The notes: generated by a model from the sequence alone, not told the origin. A stretch of 64,000 nt of DNA from Limnomonas spitsbergensis (GCA_037349105.1 JAYJMM010000037.1:4340001-4404000), one strand, 5' to 3'; shown: positions 44,291-56,126, numbered from the stretch's first letter. Made by a program: numbers and translations.

Positions 44291-45035
44291 GCGCTGCGCT
44301 TGGGCGATGTGCATATGGGCATGCATGGCGCTGCACATGCCAGACATGCATACTGAAATACGATTCCCACAGCGCTGACCCCAAACTGAGGGCTCTGCTA
44401 CTGTATATTTCTGTTGCTGCATACTCTCCTCTTGTCGCAGCTGCTGACCGCTCGCTTAGGGCGGCCAAAGTTCTGAGCTGCCAGATAACTCTTGCACCTG
44501 TGCAAATGTTGGTAGGCTTCCGCTGCTGCAGCTTAGTGATCTTTTGAAAGCTCCTTAGAAGCCTTGGGGAGCTTATAATAAAATTTCCCACGTACCTGTA
44601 GTAGCTCAGTAGTCAGACCGGTCGTCACAGTGACTGAGCTCTCAAGCGCCCTGTGCGCTCCACGACCTCTCTTCATCAAAGAGGACTAGCCTTCCCAGTA
44701 AGTTCAAGTCTAACCATAGTAATGATAATTCTGATCGTTTTCAAAGCCTGCAAGGCGTGAACAAAAACAAAGCACTGCCGGAAGTTGTTATAAGTTGGTT
44801 GTCTACGGTACAGAGGCGATAGGTGTCTGTGTCATTCGCCGTTGAGATTCTCTACAACCAGCTTAGTTATAATAGCATGCTTAAGTATTTCAAATCTATA
44901 GATGTTCATTTGGCTCGTCAGTGGCCACGCCTGTTTGCCGTCTGAAACCAGGTGCGTTCAAGCCTCGGGCCTTCCAGTGGCCTGAAATGGAGGTCGAATC
45001 AAGCGCCCAAATCAAGCGCTCTCATGTTACCGACG

Positions 45036-45936
45036 CAATACAAGCAACAGAGCGGCACGGCGGCATCCGCCGGCAGCGATAACAGCCTGCCCGTCCTCCA
45101 TGCTTTCGAACAGCGGCGGCCGAGTGTGTGCGCCTGAAGCAGCTGCTGCCGAGGGTGCATCTACGTGCTCACCTCGCTCATACGTGAAATCCAAGCACAG
45201 TGCGGAGGCGGCGGTACGGCGGCGGCCGCCCGCCTGTTGACGGATGCTGAGGCATCAGCATAGGGGTGGCCGGCAACAGCTGCTTGACAATGGGTGGGCG
45301 GCGGCACCTAAGGCGCTGACAACGGTTGACCGGCGCGACACTCATGCCGACGATGCCATGGCTGCTGCGGCTGCTGCTCCCGTCAGATGGGGTCCGGCAA
45401 CGGAGGCAGCAGTCACCACGGGGATCTTGGTAGCCTTGCTTGCAGAGCCGAGAGCTTCATGACCTCCTGGAGGCTGCCAGGTGAGGTGAGGTGTGTAGTG
45501 GGGGAGAGCCAGGAGGGCAACTATGTCTTCCTCTGCTTCCGGATGCCGGCAGGGAGGGTTGTGATGGGGCTGGGGGGGAAGGGGACCCCCAGGGCTAGCA
45601 GTTTCACACTAACTGAAGTTTGGCTTCTGAGCATGAACAAGCTTGCCGGGAGCGCTGCCAGTTGCACTGCCTTTGGTGCGGTTGAGATGGATTCAAAAGG
45701 CATGAATTCCTTTGGGCGTATATACATGGTTGGGATGCCGTTGGAGGTGGTCCCCGTGCCCCCTCTCCCCCTCTTCCCTTGTCATCAAAACCTCTCTGAT
45801 GCAGGACCCTTTTTCTGCAGGGTTTGCATGCCTTATGAAGTAGAGTGAGACTCCCAAGGCACAGGGTATGCATGCTTTGTAAAAGGTGCCATTGTTACCC
45901 CCAAACCATCTCCCCCCCTTAAACCCAGGTGGTTGA
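45036..45936. other. Possible broken coding region next to the TIR element
   Basis: GC-rich plus frames (QYKQQSGTAASAGSDNSLPV after 45036; 45387-45848, 153 codons) look partly protein-like but show no motif or clean splice model. The element may have landed in an exon, but I cannot show it. Confidence 0.25.
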
Positions 45937-46284
45937 GTCAAGGAGCAAGGAGCCGCAGCAGCGCTGAGAGCATCTGGTCCGACAGCAGGCTATCGACGGG
46001 TGCACGGCGACACCCTGCGGTTCCATACATTTGGCTCGCTGTCCTGTGGAGAGGAGGCGGCGCCGGCCCCCTCATCCGCCGCCCCCTCCTCACAACATGA
46101 GAAGGACGGCTGTGGGCCCCACAGCCGTCGTCCAGAGCGGGAGAGCGACGGCAGTTCTGCTTCACCTGTACCTAGCATCGCACAGGCGCTGGACTCTGCT
46201 CTGCTGGCGATATCGAGAGGGCGTAGGGTAGGAAGGTCCTCAGCCTGGAGCCGCGTCCTTTTCTTCCGCCCGATGATTGACCAG
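45937..46284 (+). CDS. Exon-like open frame, unknown protein
   Basis: Open from 45937 to a donor-like GACCAG|GTCAGAGG at 46284. It encodes YRRVHGDTLRFHTFGSLSCG, an Ala/Pro/Ser stretch, SPVPSIAQALDSALLAISR and a basic end (WSRVLFFRPMIDQ). There is no start codon in frame, so it would be an internal exon. The minus strand is also open across it, so orientation is a judgement from residue make-up. Partner exons were not found. Confidence 0.3.
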
Positions 46285-47889
46285 GTCAGAGGCAATGGCG
46301 GTGCAGCGTAGTGTGGAGGCGGCAGCTTGCCAGGACCACTCGCCCACGGCGGGCGGCGGGGTCGCCGGGCAGACGCCATCTGTCTTTCAGCTTCAGCAGC
46401 AGGGGCAACAACGGAAAGCGGCAGCGACGGAGGCGGAGGCGGAGGGACCGCTGCGGTGGGCAGCGGCGAGGAGCAGCCTGCTGGGTCCCAGGCCGCGCTT
46501 GTGCCAGGGATTGTGCCGCCAAGACGAGCAGCCTGCTGCCTTAGGAGTGTCGGCGATCCTCCGAGTGTGGGACACCCTTACTTTTTGAGGATAGCGGCCA
46601 CCTCCAGCTTCGCTCTTCTGGAGGTGTGTCAAGGGGCGCATGGGGCTGGGGTGCTCTTACTATGGGCCCGGGTGCTGGCATGAGGTCCGCGACACCTCGT
46701 TGGTGTGAGGGTGAGGGTGTTAAAGGACGCATGGGTCTGCGATGGGGGCGCACTAGGCGCACGGGGCTCTTGGACTCAGCGATGAGTGTTAGTAATACCT
46801 GTTGACCAGTCCACCTGATACATTTCACGTTGGTATCTTCAAATCTTCAAAAAAGCCCAACGGATTCAGAGATGCTGTCTGGCGCATCCCGAATCTCTAG
46901 ACATCAGTGCGCACGTAACCTGAGCGTGCGCGCACTTGGCATCTCCTCTCTCTGCCGTGAGAGCACCACTCACAGATTGTGTTGCCCCAGACGCTAGGGT
47001 ACTCACATTTTGCTGGGCTCCAGTGCTTCTACCACTATAACCGTATGTGGCCACTGGAGCTTTGCAGCAACCACTTGAAATGTATTGTCAGGAGTCCTTG
47101 CGCGCTGGCCATGTGTCTGTACCTCCCATGCAGGTGCCTCTCTAAGGGCCATTCCACGAGGTCCTCTGCCGGCCAAATGCCTTTTGTGAAGGTAAGAAAG
47201 GGCGTATGGCATGGAGAATCAGATCTGAGTGAACCTGCCGGATGCTGCCTCTTCGGCAGCTACATACGTTTCCCCCCCTGTCGGTGGTTCTGGCCCGACG
47301 GTGCTTCCCTCTGGCCTCACAGCATCATGTGCTTTCTGCTAGCTTGGTGCTATCTGTCTGTGTGGTGCACGACTCTGGCTTGGGGGGCGGTTGATGCATC
47401 GGTGGCAACTGACTGGTTGCCAGGCCTTGTGTGTGCAAGCTGCCCTTGGCATCGGGCGAGGCACGGGCCGTGGCTGGAACTGCTAGATAAGCACTGCATT
47501 AGCATGCCAGTGAGGCCCTGCTGCGATTGGGTTCTACATGTTAGGCCTCCCCCCATGATTGCCCCACTGAGCCCTCCATTTTGACCCCTTGCGAGCTGCC
47601 AACATCACATGCCAACCCTGGCTTGGTGGTGGGAGATCTGACCCTGGGCTCCCTCCTTTTATTTTTTGCGGTGTTTTGGTAGTTTTGGCGGAGCGCTTTT
47701 CCACGAGTTGCGTCATCTGCCCCGGGGCCCTGCCCCTGCCCCCCTTCTTCAATTTTGGGTGGTGTTTGGGGGGACCACCAGTTCCTTTATTTCTGCGGGC
47801 CCCCGGACCCTGCTTTGACAGGGCAAGGAAAGCTGTCACCCTTCCTTTTTGCTCTTTATGGCTGCAACTATGTCTGCAGACTGAGTCGT
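46285..47889. other. No supported gene
   Basis: GC-rich open frames on both strands (for example 46327-46683 and 46979-47584 plus) with no motifs. Confidence 0.4.
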
Positions 47890-48046
47890 ACCGGTAGTCT
47901 GGCTGCTGAGTGGTCATTTTAAGGAAGTCGCATCTGTAAATGCCCAGCATCCATCTGAGCACATCGCACATCATGTGGTGTATGCGATGCATGCTTTGCT
48001 TCCAATGTCCATGCGTCATGGACAGGCCCTCCCAGGCCATAGTTCC
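47890..48046 (+). repeat. Dispersed repeat R, left half (split by the retrotransposon)
   Basis: GTAGTCTGGCTGCTGAGTGG and GTCATTTTAAGGAAGTCGCA, then TGCTTTGCTTCCAATGTCC, match 62873-63015 in order. The right half resumes at 57677. Confidence 0.85.
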
Positions 48047-48444
48047 TATAATGGTAATGTAACCAGTACCCCAGAATTACCAGTCGCTGACGCGACCTGC
48101 CTTACGTTATCGGCGCTTACACTCCATACGGAAGTTGCAGGGTCGCCTGGCAAGCCCAGTCTTGAACCCTCACATGTTAAACCCTGCAACTCCCTTATAA
48201 GCGAGCGTTGCTAGTTATCGGGAAGTCTCAGACGAGATCAATCCATCAGGCTCAATACCTGACTGTCCCACTATTCTTTTACAAGTCTCCAGCAGTCTCC
48301 CTTCGTGAGCACCCAGTCCCCCCCTCCGGTCAACTGTCCTACCGACTACACCTTCACGACTACGTCTCTACGCTCCTCTACCAGTGAGTCCTAGTCTAGC
48401 ATTAAAGACCTTAGTCCCACTGGGGCCTAAGTAAGACCTTTACA
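48047..48444 (+). repeat. 5' LTR
   Basis: 398 bp, starting TATAATGG (TGTAATGG in the 3' LTR) and ending CCTTTACA. Compared with the 3' copy it lacks a 4-bp insert near GCAGGGTCG and has several single-base changes. Confidence 0.93.
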
Positions 48445-48445
48445 G

Positions 48446-48458
48446 TGGTTCCATAGCC
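48446..48458 (+). other. Probable primer binding site
   Basis: TGGTTCCATAGCC starts two bases after the 5' LTR. It begins with the TGG expected opposite a tRNA CCA end and matches the usual plant initiator-Met type site at 10 of 13 positions. The exact tRNA is unproven. Confidence 0.55.
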
Positions 48459-48851
48459 TTATCGGTTCGATCCTGTCGCAGTTTCATTGACAGAACCCTG
48501 CCGTCGGCTCGAAAGAGTTTTGAGACTCGCGTGTCGGGCACTCGCGTCCCATTAGACCGCTAGGATTGAATTATTCAACTTCCCAAGCCGAATCCAGTAC
48601 AGTGCCTAAATCAGGTCCCAGTCCCGAGGAACAAGACAGTATTTATTACTGGTATCACACTCTCGGAGGCCTAGCAGCGTTTCCCCCGCTACCGAGTAAC
48701 ACCAGCAACGTTTCGACGTTGACCGAGACGAGTGAGTTCCGCAACAGTCGCCTGTTCGACTTCAACATCCAACGGTTTGAATTCCGTACAAACCAGTCTT
48801 ATCTTGCATAAAGAATCCCTGGTGTTTGATATTCATTAATTATCATTCACA

Positions 48852-50371
48852 ATGGTCGCTAAGCGTGCAACCAAATCTACGTATCGCGCAGTGACGAATC
48901 TCAATCTCAACCAGCCACCAGCCGTCCAGTTCCCACCAGCACAAACACCCATCGTCACTGCAGTGACACCAGCCCTTGTCGAGGTCGCTCCTACAGCTTC
49001 CCTGCCGATCCCAGTCATGGTCTCGCTGCTGCTACTCCCGTGCCAGCCCCTGTTGCAGTCGTTGCGCCTGCCCCAGTCGTCGCTGTCGTGGCTTCCCCCC
49101 CAGCACCTGTACCAGCAACAACGATTGCGGCAGCTGCTCCAACGCCCCAGGTCATTACTCCTTGCGTGGCAGGCTGTAGCACCGACCCGCTTCCAGCCCA
49201 GCATAACGAGAGGAGGCAATCCTTATTGCCTGCTACCAAGCGAGGACTCCTGAGGGAACTTGCCATGATGATGAAACAAGGTGATTCAACTTTGTGGAAT
49301 TCTCTGACAGCCCAGTATCGAGACCCAGATTCAGGTCCCATTACCATCCCTGATGACGAGGACTTGCCTAGATTAAATCCTGATGACAACCTAGCACATG
49401 CACGTGACCATGTACTTCGTTCACGAGCCCCAGCACCTGCCTTGCACCCGAGGGAATCTAATGTCCGCCCCCGCCGTTCCTTCCCAGCCCTTCCGGCACC
49501 TGCTAGGATGGACACCAGGTTCTTTATCAAGTGCAAGGACAAGCCCCGGCTGATCGCCATGGGATTCGAGGAACTCCGAACATGGCTTATCGAGAACGGG
49601 CACATCCACCCAAATGACATCAGCGTCTTCATAGACGATCCAGTGATAAAGGAGTTCGTGCTGAACTTCATTCGCTCGCGCATGATCTTCGAGCACGACG
49701 AGTTCATCCAGGAGCTCACGGCTTTTGTGTCGGGCGAGGTACGAGACCCAGTCGATGTTGCCAGGGAACAACTAGTGGGTGGTATGATTACTCAGAGTAA
49801 CCAGTCAGCTTCCCAATACGCACACCAGTTCATGAACATTACGAGAATTCTTCCCAGCGAAAACCAGACCACCCTATGCGTGCACTTTCTAGCGGGCATG
49901 CGACCAGAACTAAAGCAGCGATGCTTCCTAGACCAGAATGGCAACACCTGGCAATCCTTGAAAGACCTCATGAAGTTTGCGCAGATTGAAAACTTGCGCA
50001 TGACTGTACCAGCCCAGCCCACTCCCATGCCTGCAGCTGGCTACAACCCAGTTTCCAGTACAACACCCAGACCAGTCTTTCCTGTTCGTACACAGGATTA
50101 CCAGCAACAAGGACCCAACCGCTCTAGAGGGCGAATGGCTCACACTGAGCCGAAACGAAAAGCCGATGAGAACCCCACCAGCTCTTCAAAGGAGGCCAAG
50201 AAGTTCAAAGAGCCCCCCGAGAAGTGCCCGTACTATCGCTACGTCGGTGCACTTTCCCTAGCGGCCAAGGCCTCGCTCCTGGAGTACAACCTCTGTTGGT
50301 ACTGCCGAGGGGGGTGCCCCCGAGCACGAGACTGCCCTGAGAAAAAAGAGAATCGCGATCCAAACAAGTAG
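48852..50371 (+). pseudogene. Ty3 gag, frameshifted
   Basis: ATG 48852 opens VAKRATKSTYRAVTNLN and an Ala/Pro/Val-rich region. A one-base shift near 49025 moves the sense to the frame that runs to the TAG at 50369-50371. The capsid region (about 49640-49990) has the retrotransposon gag pattern: VIKEFVLNFIRSRM, QSASQYAHQFMNIT, HFLAGMRPELKQR, WQSLKDLMKFAQI. The C-terminal knuckle is degenerate: CWYCRGGC...DC keeps cysteines but lacks the usual His. An 81-codon frame in the leader (48566-48811) is of unknown meaning. The last 70 codons form the left arm of an inverted duplication. Confidence 0.88.
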
Positions 50372-50648
50372 GAACTAGAACAGGTGGTATTCCCGGGTCC
50401 CCCTCCTGTCCATAGATGTCTAGTGTGTGCAGCAGTTGCTTGTTTGGATCGCGATTCTCTTTTTTCTCAGGGCAGTCTCGTGCTCGGGGGCACCCCCCTC
50501 GGCAGACCAACAGAGGTTGTACTCCAGGAGCGAGGCCTTGGCCGCTAGGGACAGTGCACCGACGTAGCGATAGTACGGGCACTTCTCGGGGGGCTCTTTG
50601 AAATTCTTGGCCTCCTTTGAAGAGCTGGTGGGGTTCTCATCGGCTTTT
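50158..50648. repeat. 210-bp inverted duplication (fold-back) at the gag end
   Basis: 50158-50368 and 50439-50648 are reverse complements with only a few differences (one missing base near the TACTGCC site, a few substitutions), separated by 70 bp. After the right arm, the sense strand restarts with TTTTCAAAGGAGGCCAAG at 50645, repeating part of the left arm near 50183. Confidence 0.97.
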
Positions 50649-51105
50649 CAAAGGAGGCCAAGAAGTTCAAAGAGCCCTCCGTTGCTACTGCCTTGCATGA
50701 ACTGATGACTGCCAGTTTCTTGACTTACGATCGTGTACTTTGTAACGAACGCTGCCGATGCACCTGCGCCCTCCCAGTCATTCTTTCTCGCTCTCCAGAA
50801 ACGCACCAGATATATGTTGCCCAAACTAGAGCTGCAACAAGGCTTTATTTAAACTACAGACCCAAAACCAGTTCTTGCTTACTAGTTTCATCCAGACAAG
50901 CAGCGGGATTACAATCGCTACTCAAACACGCTGGCCTTGTTCAAACATTCGAGTCTCAATCAGTTGTTGGTACTGCTGTGAACCAGGGTATGAAACCGTC
51001 ACCAATCCTTGCATTTGTAATCCCTGCTGATACGAGAGAAACCGCCCAGTGTCAGATTCTAGCACGAGTACGAGGTGATGTAAACGAGAAAGGACAACCA
51101 GTTGA

Positions 51106-51645
51106 CAGCCTGTTTCTGATTGACTGCGGAACTCCTCCGCAGGCCCTGTCGTACAGAAACGGGGTCTGTGGAACTGCTCCGCAGGCCTTAAGAAGACCCA
51201 CGTGCGGCCTTTTTTCCGAGGACCCCCCCCCCCCTCCTCGGAACTTCCACAGACTGCGGAACATTATAGGCCTTCGAATTGACATTAATTATATATTAGA
51301 ACCCCTGTATTTTTCTGTCCATGGACCTATCGGGCAGTGGCCGCGGCGCCGACCCTGGACAAAGGCCGCGTCAGGCATCCTTCTACGACCTTCGAGGATA
51401 AAACCGAGGGTACCGACAGCCATTGGAGGCATATTGTTATTAGGAAGAGATGTGGTCGAAACGTTGTGAAGAGAAAGAGAAATGAAGGGATAATGTGCAC
51501 ACAATCGGCAATACCACAGTACGCCCTGAACCCTGCACGGTCTCGTTCCGCAGGGTCCAATCAGAAACGACCTCTGCGGAACTCTTCCGCAGGCCATTGG
51601 ACCGTCGTACTTTTTTTATCTCCGCAGTCAATCAGAAACAGGCTG
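51106..51645. mobile_element. Short TIR DNA transposon, family M copy 2, inside Ty3 pol
   Basis: 540 bp with inverted ends CAGCCTGTTTCTGATTGAC... and ...GTCAATCAGAAACAGGCTG. The TGA duplication is at 51103-51105 and 51646-51648. Internal landmarks are shared with copy 1 at 28821-29374. The insert plus duplication is 543 bp, a multiple of three, and the upstream pol frame and the protease frame are in the same register on the two sides. No transposase. Confidence 0.93.
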
Positions 51646-54277
51646 TGATACGCATAGTAGGATCGAGAGTAGTAGGAACGAGAACGACAAGCAACTAGCA
51701 GCAATCTATGACGGCCACGTACATGGCACCAAGCTCAAGTGTCTATTTGATTCGGGTGCATCTTCCTGCTTCATGGGTGCAAAACTTGCCAAGAAATTGG
51801 GACTCCTCATTCGTACTAGTAAATATCGAGCAGTGGCCACTGCGGCTGGTCGAGATTGTACTGTCCTAGGTTCCGCTAGTCTCTTAATTAAGTTCGGCCG
51901 GACTGATTTCGAGACTGTGGTTCACGTCCTACCAGCGTTTCTCGATTCGGTTGATGTTATCATCGGCGAGGACTTCATGAAAACACACTCCTGTCAACTG
52001 CAGTACAATCCAGGCGAGTCTTCCCTACTCACTCTCCACGGAGAGATGGAGCCCATGCATACTGTGTGTTTACGTGGCACAGCGGCTGTGATAGTTACGC
52101 AAACTGTGAGGACCACTCGAGATATACCGGTGGATCCGACTCATGGCAATAATACAGGACTGAGTGAAACCGAAGACGAATCCCCAACCAGTCCCGATCA
52201 AATTCCAGCTGGCCTCGCAGCCAGGTACCTCAAGTCTGGTCGACACCGCGCATTTATAGCTGTACTGACACCACATGCTATCGACCCAGACGAAGAGCTA
52301 CAACCAGTACCAAACCCAGAAGGAGAACCAGACAAGCCGAGTAGTACCAGACCAGGAAAGAAAACTTTTAACATGGACCATGTACATCCAGACATGCGCA
52401 CATCGATTACTAACCTGATCGACGAGTACGCTGACATTTTTTCGGAAACCCCTCGAGCTGGCGGAGCGAAAGTCCCACCTCTAGAGCACACGATCGATCT
52501 GGTCGCTGGCGCTAAACCACCTTTTCGCATGAACTTTCGCTTGTCACCAGCCGAGTCCGAAGAACTAAAGATCCAGGTTGCTGAACTACTAGGAAAAGGA
52601 ATCATCACACCAGTTAACAGTCCTTACGGAGCACCAGTCTTGTTTATCAAGAAACCCAATGGAGGACATAGGTTCTGTCTAGACTACCGAGCATTAAACG
52701 AGTTGACCGTTAAACTGCGCAACCCTTTGCCGAGGATCGATGATCTCCTGCAGCTCGAGGAGCGTCCTGTTTTTCTTGCCTTGACATGGCAGGTGGCTTT
52801 CACCAACTGCTTATTTCTGAGGAAGACCAGCCCAAGACAGCTTTTGCAACACCCTTCGGCCATTATGCATGGCGTTGTCTGCCCATGGGTCTTTCAAACG
52901 CACCCAGTCAATACCAGAGCACCGTGAACAAAATCTTTGCTGACCTTGCATTTGTTCTCATTTACATTGATGACATCATGATCCTGTCCCAGACACCCGA
53001 ACAGCACCTCCAGCATTTACGACAAGTGTTTGACAAAATACGAGATTGAGGACTGCAGGTCAAATTTTCCAAGTGCAAATTTCTGCTGGCTCAAGTCAAG
53101 TACCTAGGGCACATTCTTTCGAAAGAAGGTGTGGCTGCCGACCCAGACAAAATTCGGGCGCTTACCGAGTGGGAATTCCCGACCAGTGCAACAGGCGTCT
53201 TGCAATTTCTAGGCCTAGCAAATTACTTTCGCAAGTTCATTCCGAACCTCTCCAGGCTAGGCTGGCAGCACCGTTATACCATTTGACCAAGAAAACAGTA
53301 CAGCTCGAAGGTGGTGCAGACACAAAACTGGCTTTTACGGCTATCAAGGAAGCATTGGCTTCACCACCCGTTCTTGCATACCCAATTCCAGACCAGCCGT
53401 ATGAACTCATTTCTGACGCATCCATCACTGGCTGTGGTGCAGTACTTACGCAACTTGGTCGACCTGTCGCGTACTTCTCTGCCAAGTTCTCACCCGCCGA
53501 GCGCAATTACACTACAGGCGAACAATAACTCTTGGGCATCATTAAAGCACTCAAGGAGTGGCGGTGCTATCTAGAAGGCGGCAATGGCCTTAACATTGTA
53601 ACAGACCATAACCCTTTGACATTTTTTTCGAAACAGCCCACACTGTCACGTAGGCAAGCACGCTGGAGCGAATTCCTGTCACGGTTCGAGTTCACCGTGA
53701 AGTACCGACCAGGTGCAATCAACCCAGCTGATTCACTTTCCAGGTTGCCACACCAAGGACCTGCCCAAGCAGCTATACTGTTTGCAATCATTGTTAACGA
53801 GTCCTGCCCAGATTTCATGCAACAAGTCAAGGACGAGTCTAGCATTGACCCAGAATTTAAAAATACAGGTACAACTCGTGATTGGTCACTACGTAATGGC
53901 TACTGGTCAAGAGAAAGCCTAGTCGTTATACCAGCAAAACTTCGAGAACAAGTTATTCGTGAGCATCATGATACCCCCCTTGCAGGTCACTTCAATTGTA
54001 AGACCACTCCAATTGGAAGACCACATAAAACGTCATTTTTGGTGGCCCTCAATCCAGGCAGATGTACAACAGTATGTCTCATCATGTGCCTCATGCCAGA
54101 GGAACAAGTCTGCAAACAAGAGACCCTTTGGTCTAAACCAGCCACTAGAAATCCCTGATTCCAGATGGCACACTGTCACCATGGACTTTGTGTTTGACTT
54201 GCCCCAGTCAGCCAGTGGTCATGATGGCATCATGGTTATTGTGGATAAGCTTACCAAGTTTGTCTGTCTAGCACCAG

Positions 54278-54473
54278 CAGGGTTATACAGTACGGCTGTA
54301 TTGGCGAAAAAACCTGTACCGTATCCGTACCGTACCGTACCGTTTGGCCGTACCGTACCGCTCGGAACTGCCGTATTGACCATTTTCTGACTAGCCCATC
54401 CAAAAATCCCGTACCGTACCGTACCCGTACCGTACCGTATGACCGTACCGTATTTCCGTACCGGATTACTCTG
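54278..54473. mobile_element. 196-bp hAT-like MITE inside Ty3 integrase
   Basis: The 8-bp duplication AGCACCAG lies at 54270-54277 and 54474-54481. The ends are CAGGGTTATACAGTACGG and, inverted, CAGAGTAATCCGGTACGG. The interior is mostly GTACCGTACC-type repeats. An 8-bp duplication with CA(G/A)-rich ends is the hAT signature. The integrase frame resumes in register on the right side. Confidence 0.92.
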
Positions 54474-55445
54474 AGCACCAGTCAGGAAATCTAGCACATC
54501 TGAAGATATTGCTAGAGTTTTCATATCTCATGTATTCCAGCATCACGGTTTCCCTCGAAACATCATTTCTGACAGAGATGTACGATTCATTTCGTCATTC
54601 TGGAAGACCATGTGCGTACGACTCGGTATGCAGCCTAGATTTTCAACTGCTTTTCACCCACAGACAGATGGAAAAACAGAGCGAATGAATCGAGTCGTCG
54701 AGGAAGTGCTGAGACATTTCATACGGTAGATGGAAACCATATCACATGGGAAGAACTCCTACCAGTCGTCGCTATGTCCATTAACAACGCCAAGACCAGT
54801 ATGACCAGGCACACACCGTTCTACCTGAACTGTGGTCGCAACCCGTATACTCCTTTGTCAATCGACATTCCAGACAAGCAAATTCCAGCACTAGATTCAG
54901 TCTTCAGTGACCTGGATGACACACTAGTTCAAGTTCAAAAGCTGTTACGAGCTGCCCAGGATCGACAGACGACGTACGCTGACACGCGCTTCCGAGCACC
55001 TCACACTTTTAAAACTGGTGACCAAGTACTCCTGTCGACGAGAAACTTCAAATTCCAGACCGGAGTTAAAAAGCTTCACCCCAAGTATATCGGCCCAGTC
55101 ACAATCCTGAACATGGCACCTGGAAATAATAACGCTGCCAAGGTACAACTTCCAGAAAATTACACTCGAGTACATCCAGTATTTCACGTGTCACTCTTAC
55201 GACCATTCAAGCCCAGTCCCAGTTCAAATCCTGTACCTATCGAACCTGAAGTCGCCGATGGCTTACCCTTGTACCTAGTCGAGTCGCTCTTATCGCATCG
55301 CATTCGACGAGTCGGTAAGAAACGAGTCAAACAAGTTCTTATCAAATGGGTTGGCTACCGGTATGATGATACGCACAATTCATGGGAACCACTCAAGAAC
55401 CTCACTCCAGAATTACTCCTTGTTGCCCAGAAACTTTTTGAGTGA

Positions 55446-55848
55446 CCAGGACCAGTCCACAGTTACAAGGTCCATACACCTAGTGCCCAGATTGAGACCT
55501 AACTCATGAAACCCACAAGGAATTTAATTCAATCCAGAAAACTTGTCTCCTTGCCTAGATTTTCTTGACTCACTAGTTCAGCAGTGAATTGATTTTCTTA
55601 AAGCCAGTCCCGGAACCAGTACCAGTGAATTTAATTTTTCTGCCTAGCCCCAGAACCCATATCAGAGAATTAAATTCAGACCAGCCGGACAGTCATGTAC
55701 ACAAGCAGAATTAAAATTTCTGGACCAGTCCAGCGATAACTACAACGAATTTCCAGTTTCAAGTTGAGAATTTTCGGTAAAAACCCTGCAACATTTCATG
55801 CTCCAGTACCACTGACGTTTACCTTCCACCGCGCTCGGCACGCAGCCT
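55446..55848 (+). other. Ty3 internal 3' untranslated region
   Basis: AT-rich, no open frame. Repeated words AGTGAATTGATTTTC, GAATTTAATTTT, GAATTAAATTC. Confidence 0.7.
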
Positions 55849-55858
55849 AGGGGGGAGG
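55849..55858 (+). other. Polypurine tract
   Basis: AGGGGGGAGG two bases before the 3' LTR, the expected position for plus-strand priming. Confidence 0.8.
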
Positions 55859-56126
55859 TATGTAATGGTCATGTAACCAGTACCCCAGAATTACCAGTCG
55901 CTGACGCGACCTGCCTTACGTTATCGGCGCTTACGCTCCATACGGAAGTTGCAGGTAGGGTCGCCTGGCAAGCCCAGTCTTGAACCCTCACAGGTTAAAC
56001 CCTGCAACTCCCTTATAAGCGAGCGCTGCTAGTTATCGGGAAGTCTCAGACGAGATCAATCCATCAGGCTTAATACCTGACTGTCCCACTATTCTTTTAC
56101 AAGTCTCCAGCAGTCTCCCTTCGTGA

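Larger units (their letters stand above)
37166..45035. mobile_element. 7.87-kb element with about 40-bp terminal inverted repeats
   Basis: The left end, CGTCGGTAACATGAGGCCG at 37166, is matched in inverted form at the right end, where CTCATGTTACCGACG stops at 45035. Similarity continues inwards through CGCTTGA-type words for about 40 bp. Just inside the left end lies a 380-bp array of TCAAGCG/CGCTTGA words. The interior is mainly satellites plus a 0.95-kb tandem duplication. I found no transposase and no convincing target duplication (only CA on both sides), so it looks non-autonomous. Subterminal arrays of this kind are typical of cut-and-paste transposons. Confidence 0.7.
50682..55445 (+). 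pseudogene. Ty3 pol: protease, RT, RNase H, integrase, chromodomain
   Basis: The protease motif [11 protein letters not shown] lies near 51745. RT runs about 52500-53240, with [22 protein letters not shown] split over the frame, [12 protein letters not shown] and the YIDD box at 52963-52974. RNase H shows ELISDASITGCGAVL and DHNPLTFF. Integrase has the CASCQR zinc motif near 54092, DFVFDLP, SDRDVRF and a TERMNRVVEEVL segment. The end is a chromodomain (VKQVLIKWVGYRYDDTHNSW) closing at TGA 55443-55445. Breaks: a shift near 52775, TGA 53047, a shift near 53255, TAA 53526, a shift near 54000, TAG 54727, plus two transposon insertions. It cannot make an active polyprotein as it stands. Confidence 0.92.

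Noticed and set aside
49015..49719. 234-codon minus-strand frame opposite gag
   Set aside because: Shadow of the gag coding strand, composition-driven (Ala/Gly/Thr), with no motif.
51106..51130. Left end of the family M element as a real protease start (it reads DSLFLIDCG)
   Set aside because: It resembles a protease motif by chance. The same bases are the transposon's inverted end, repeated at 51621-51645 and in copy 1, and the true DSGAS motif lies at about 51748.
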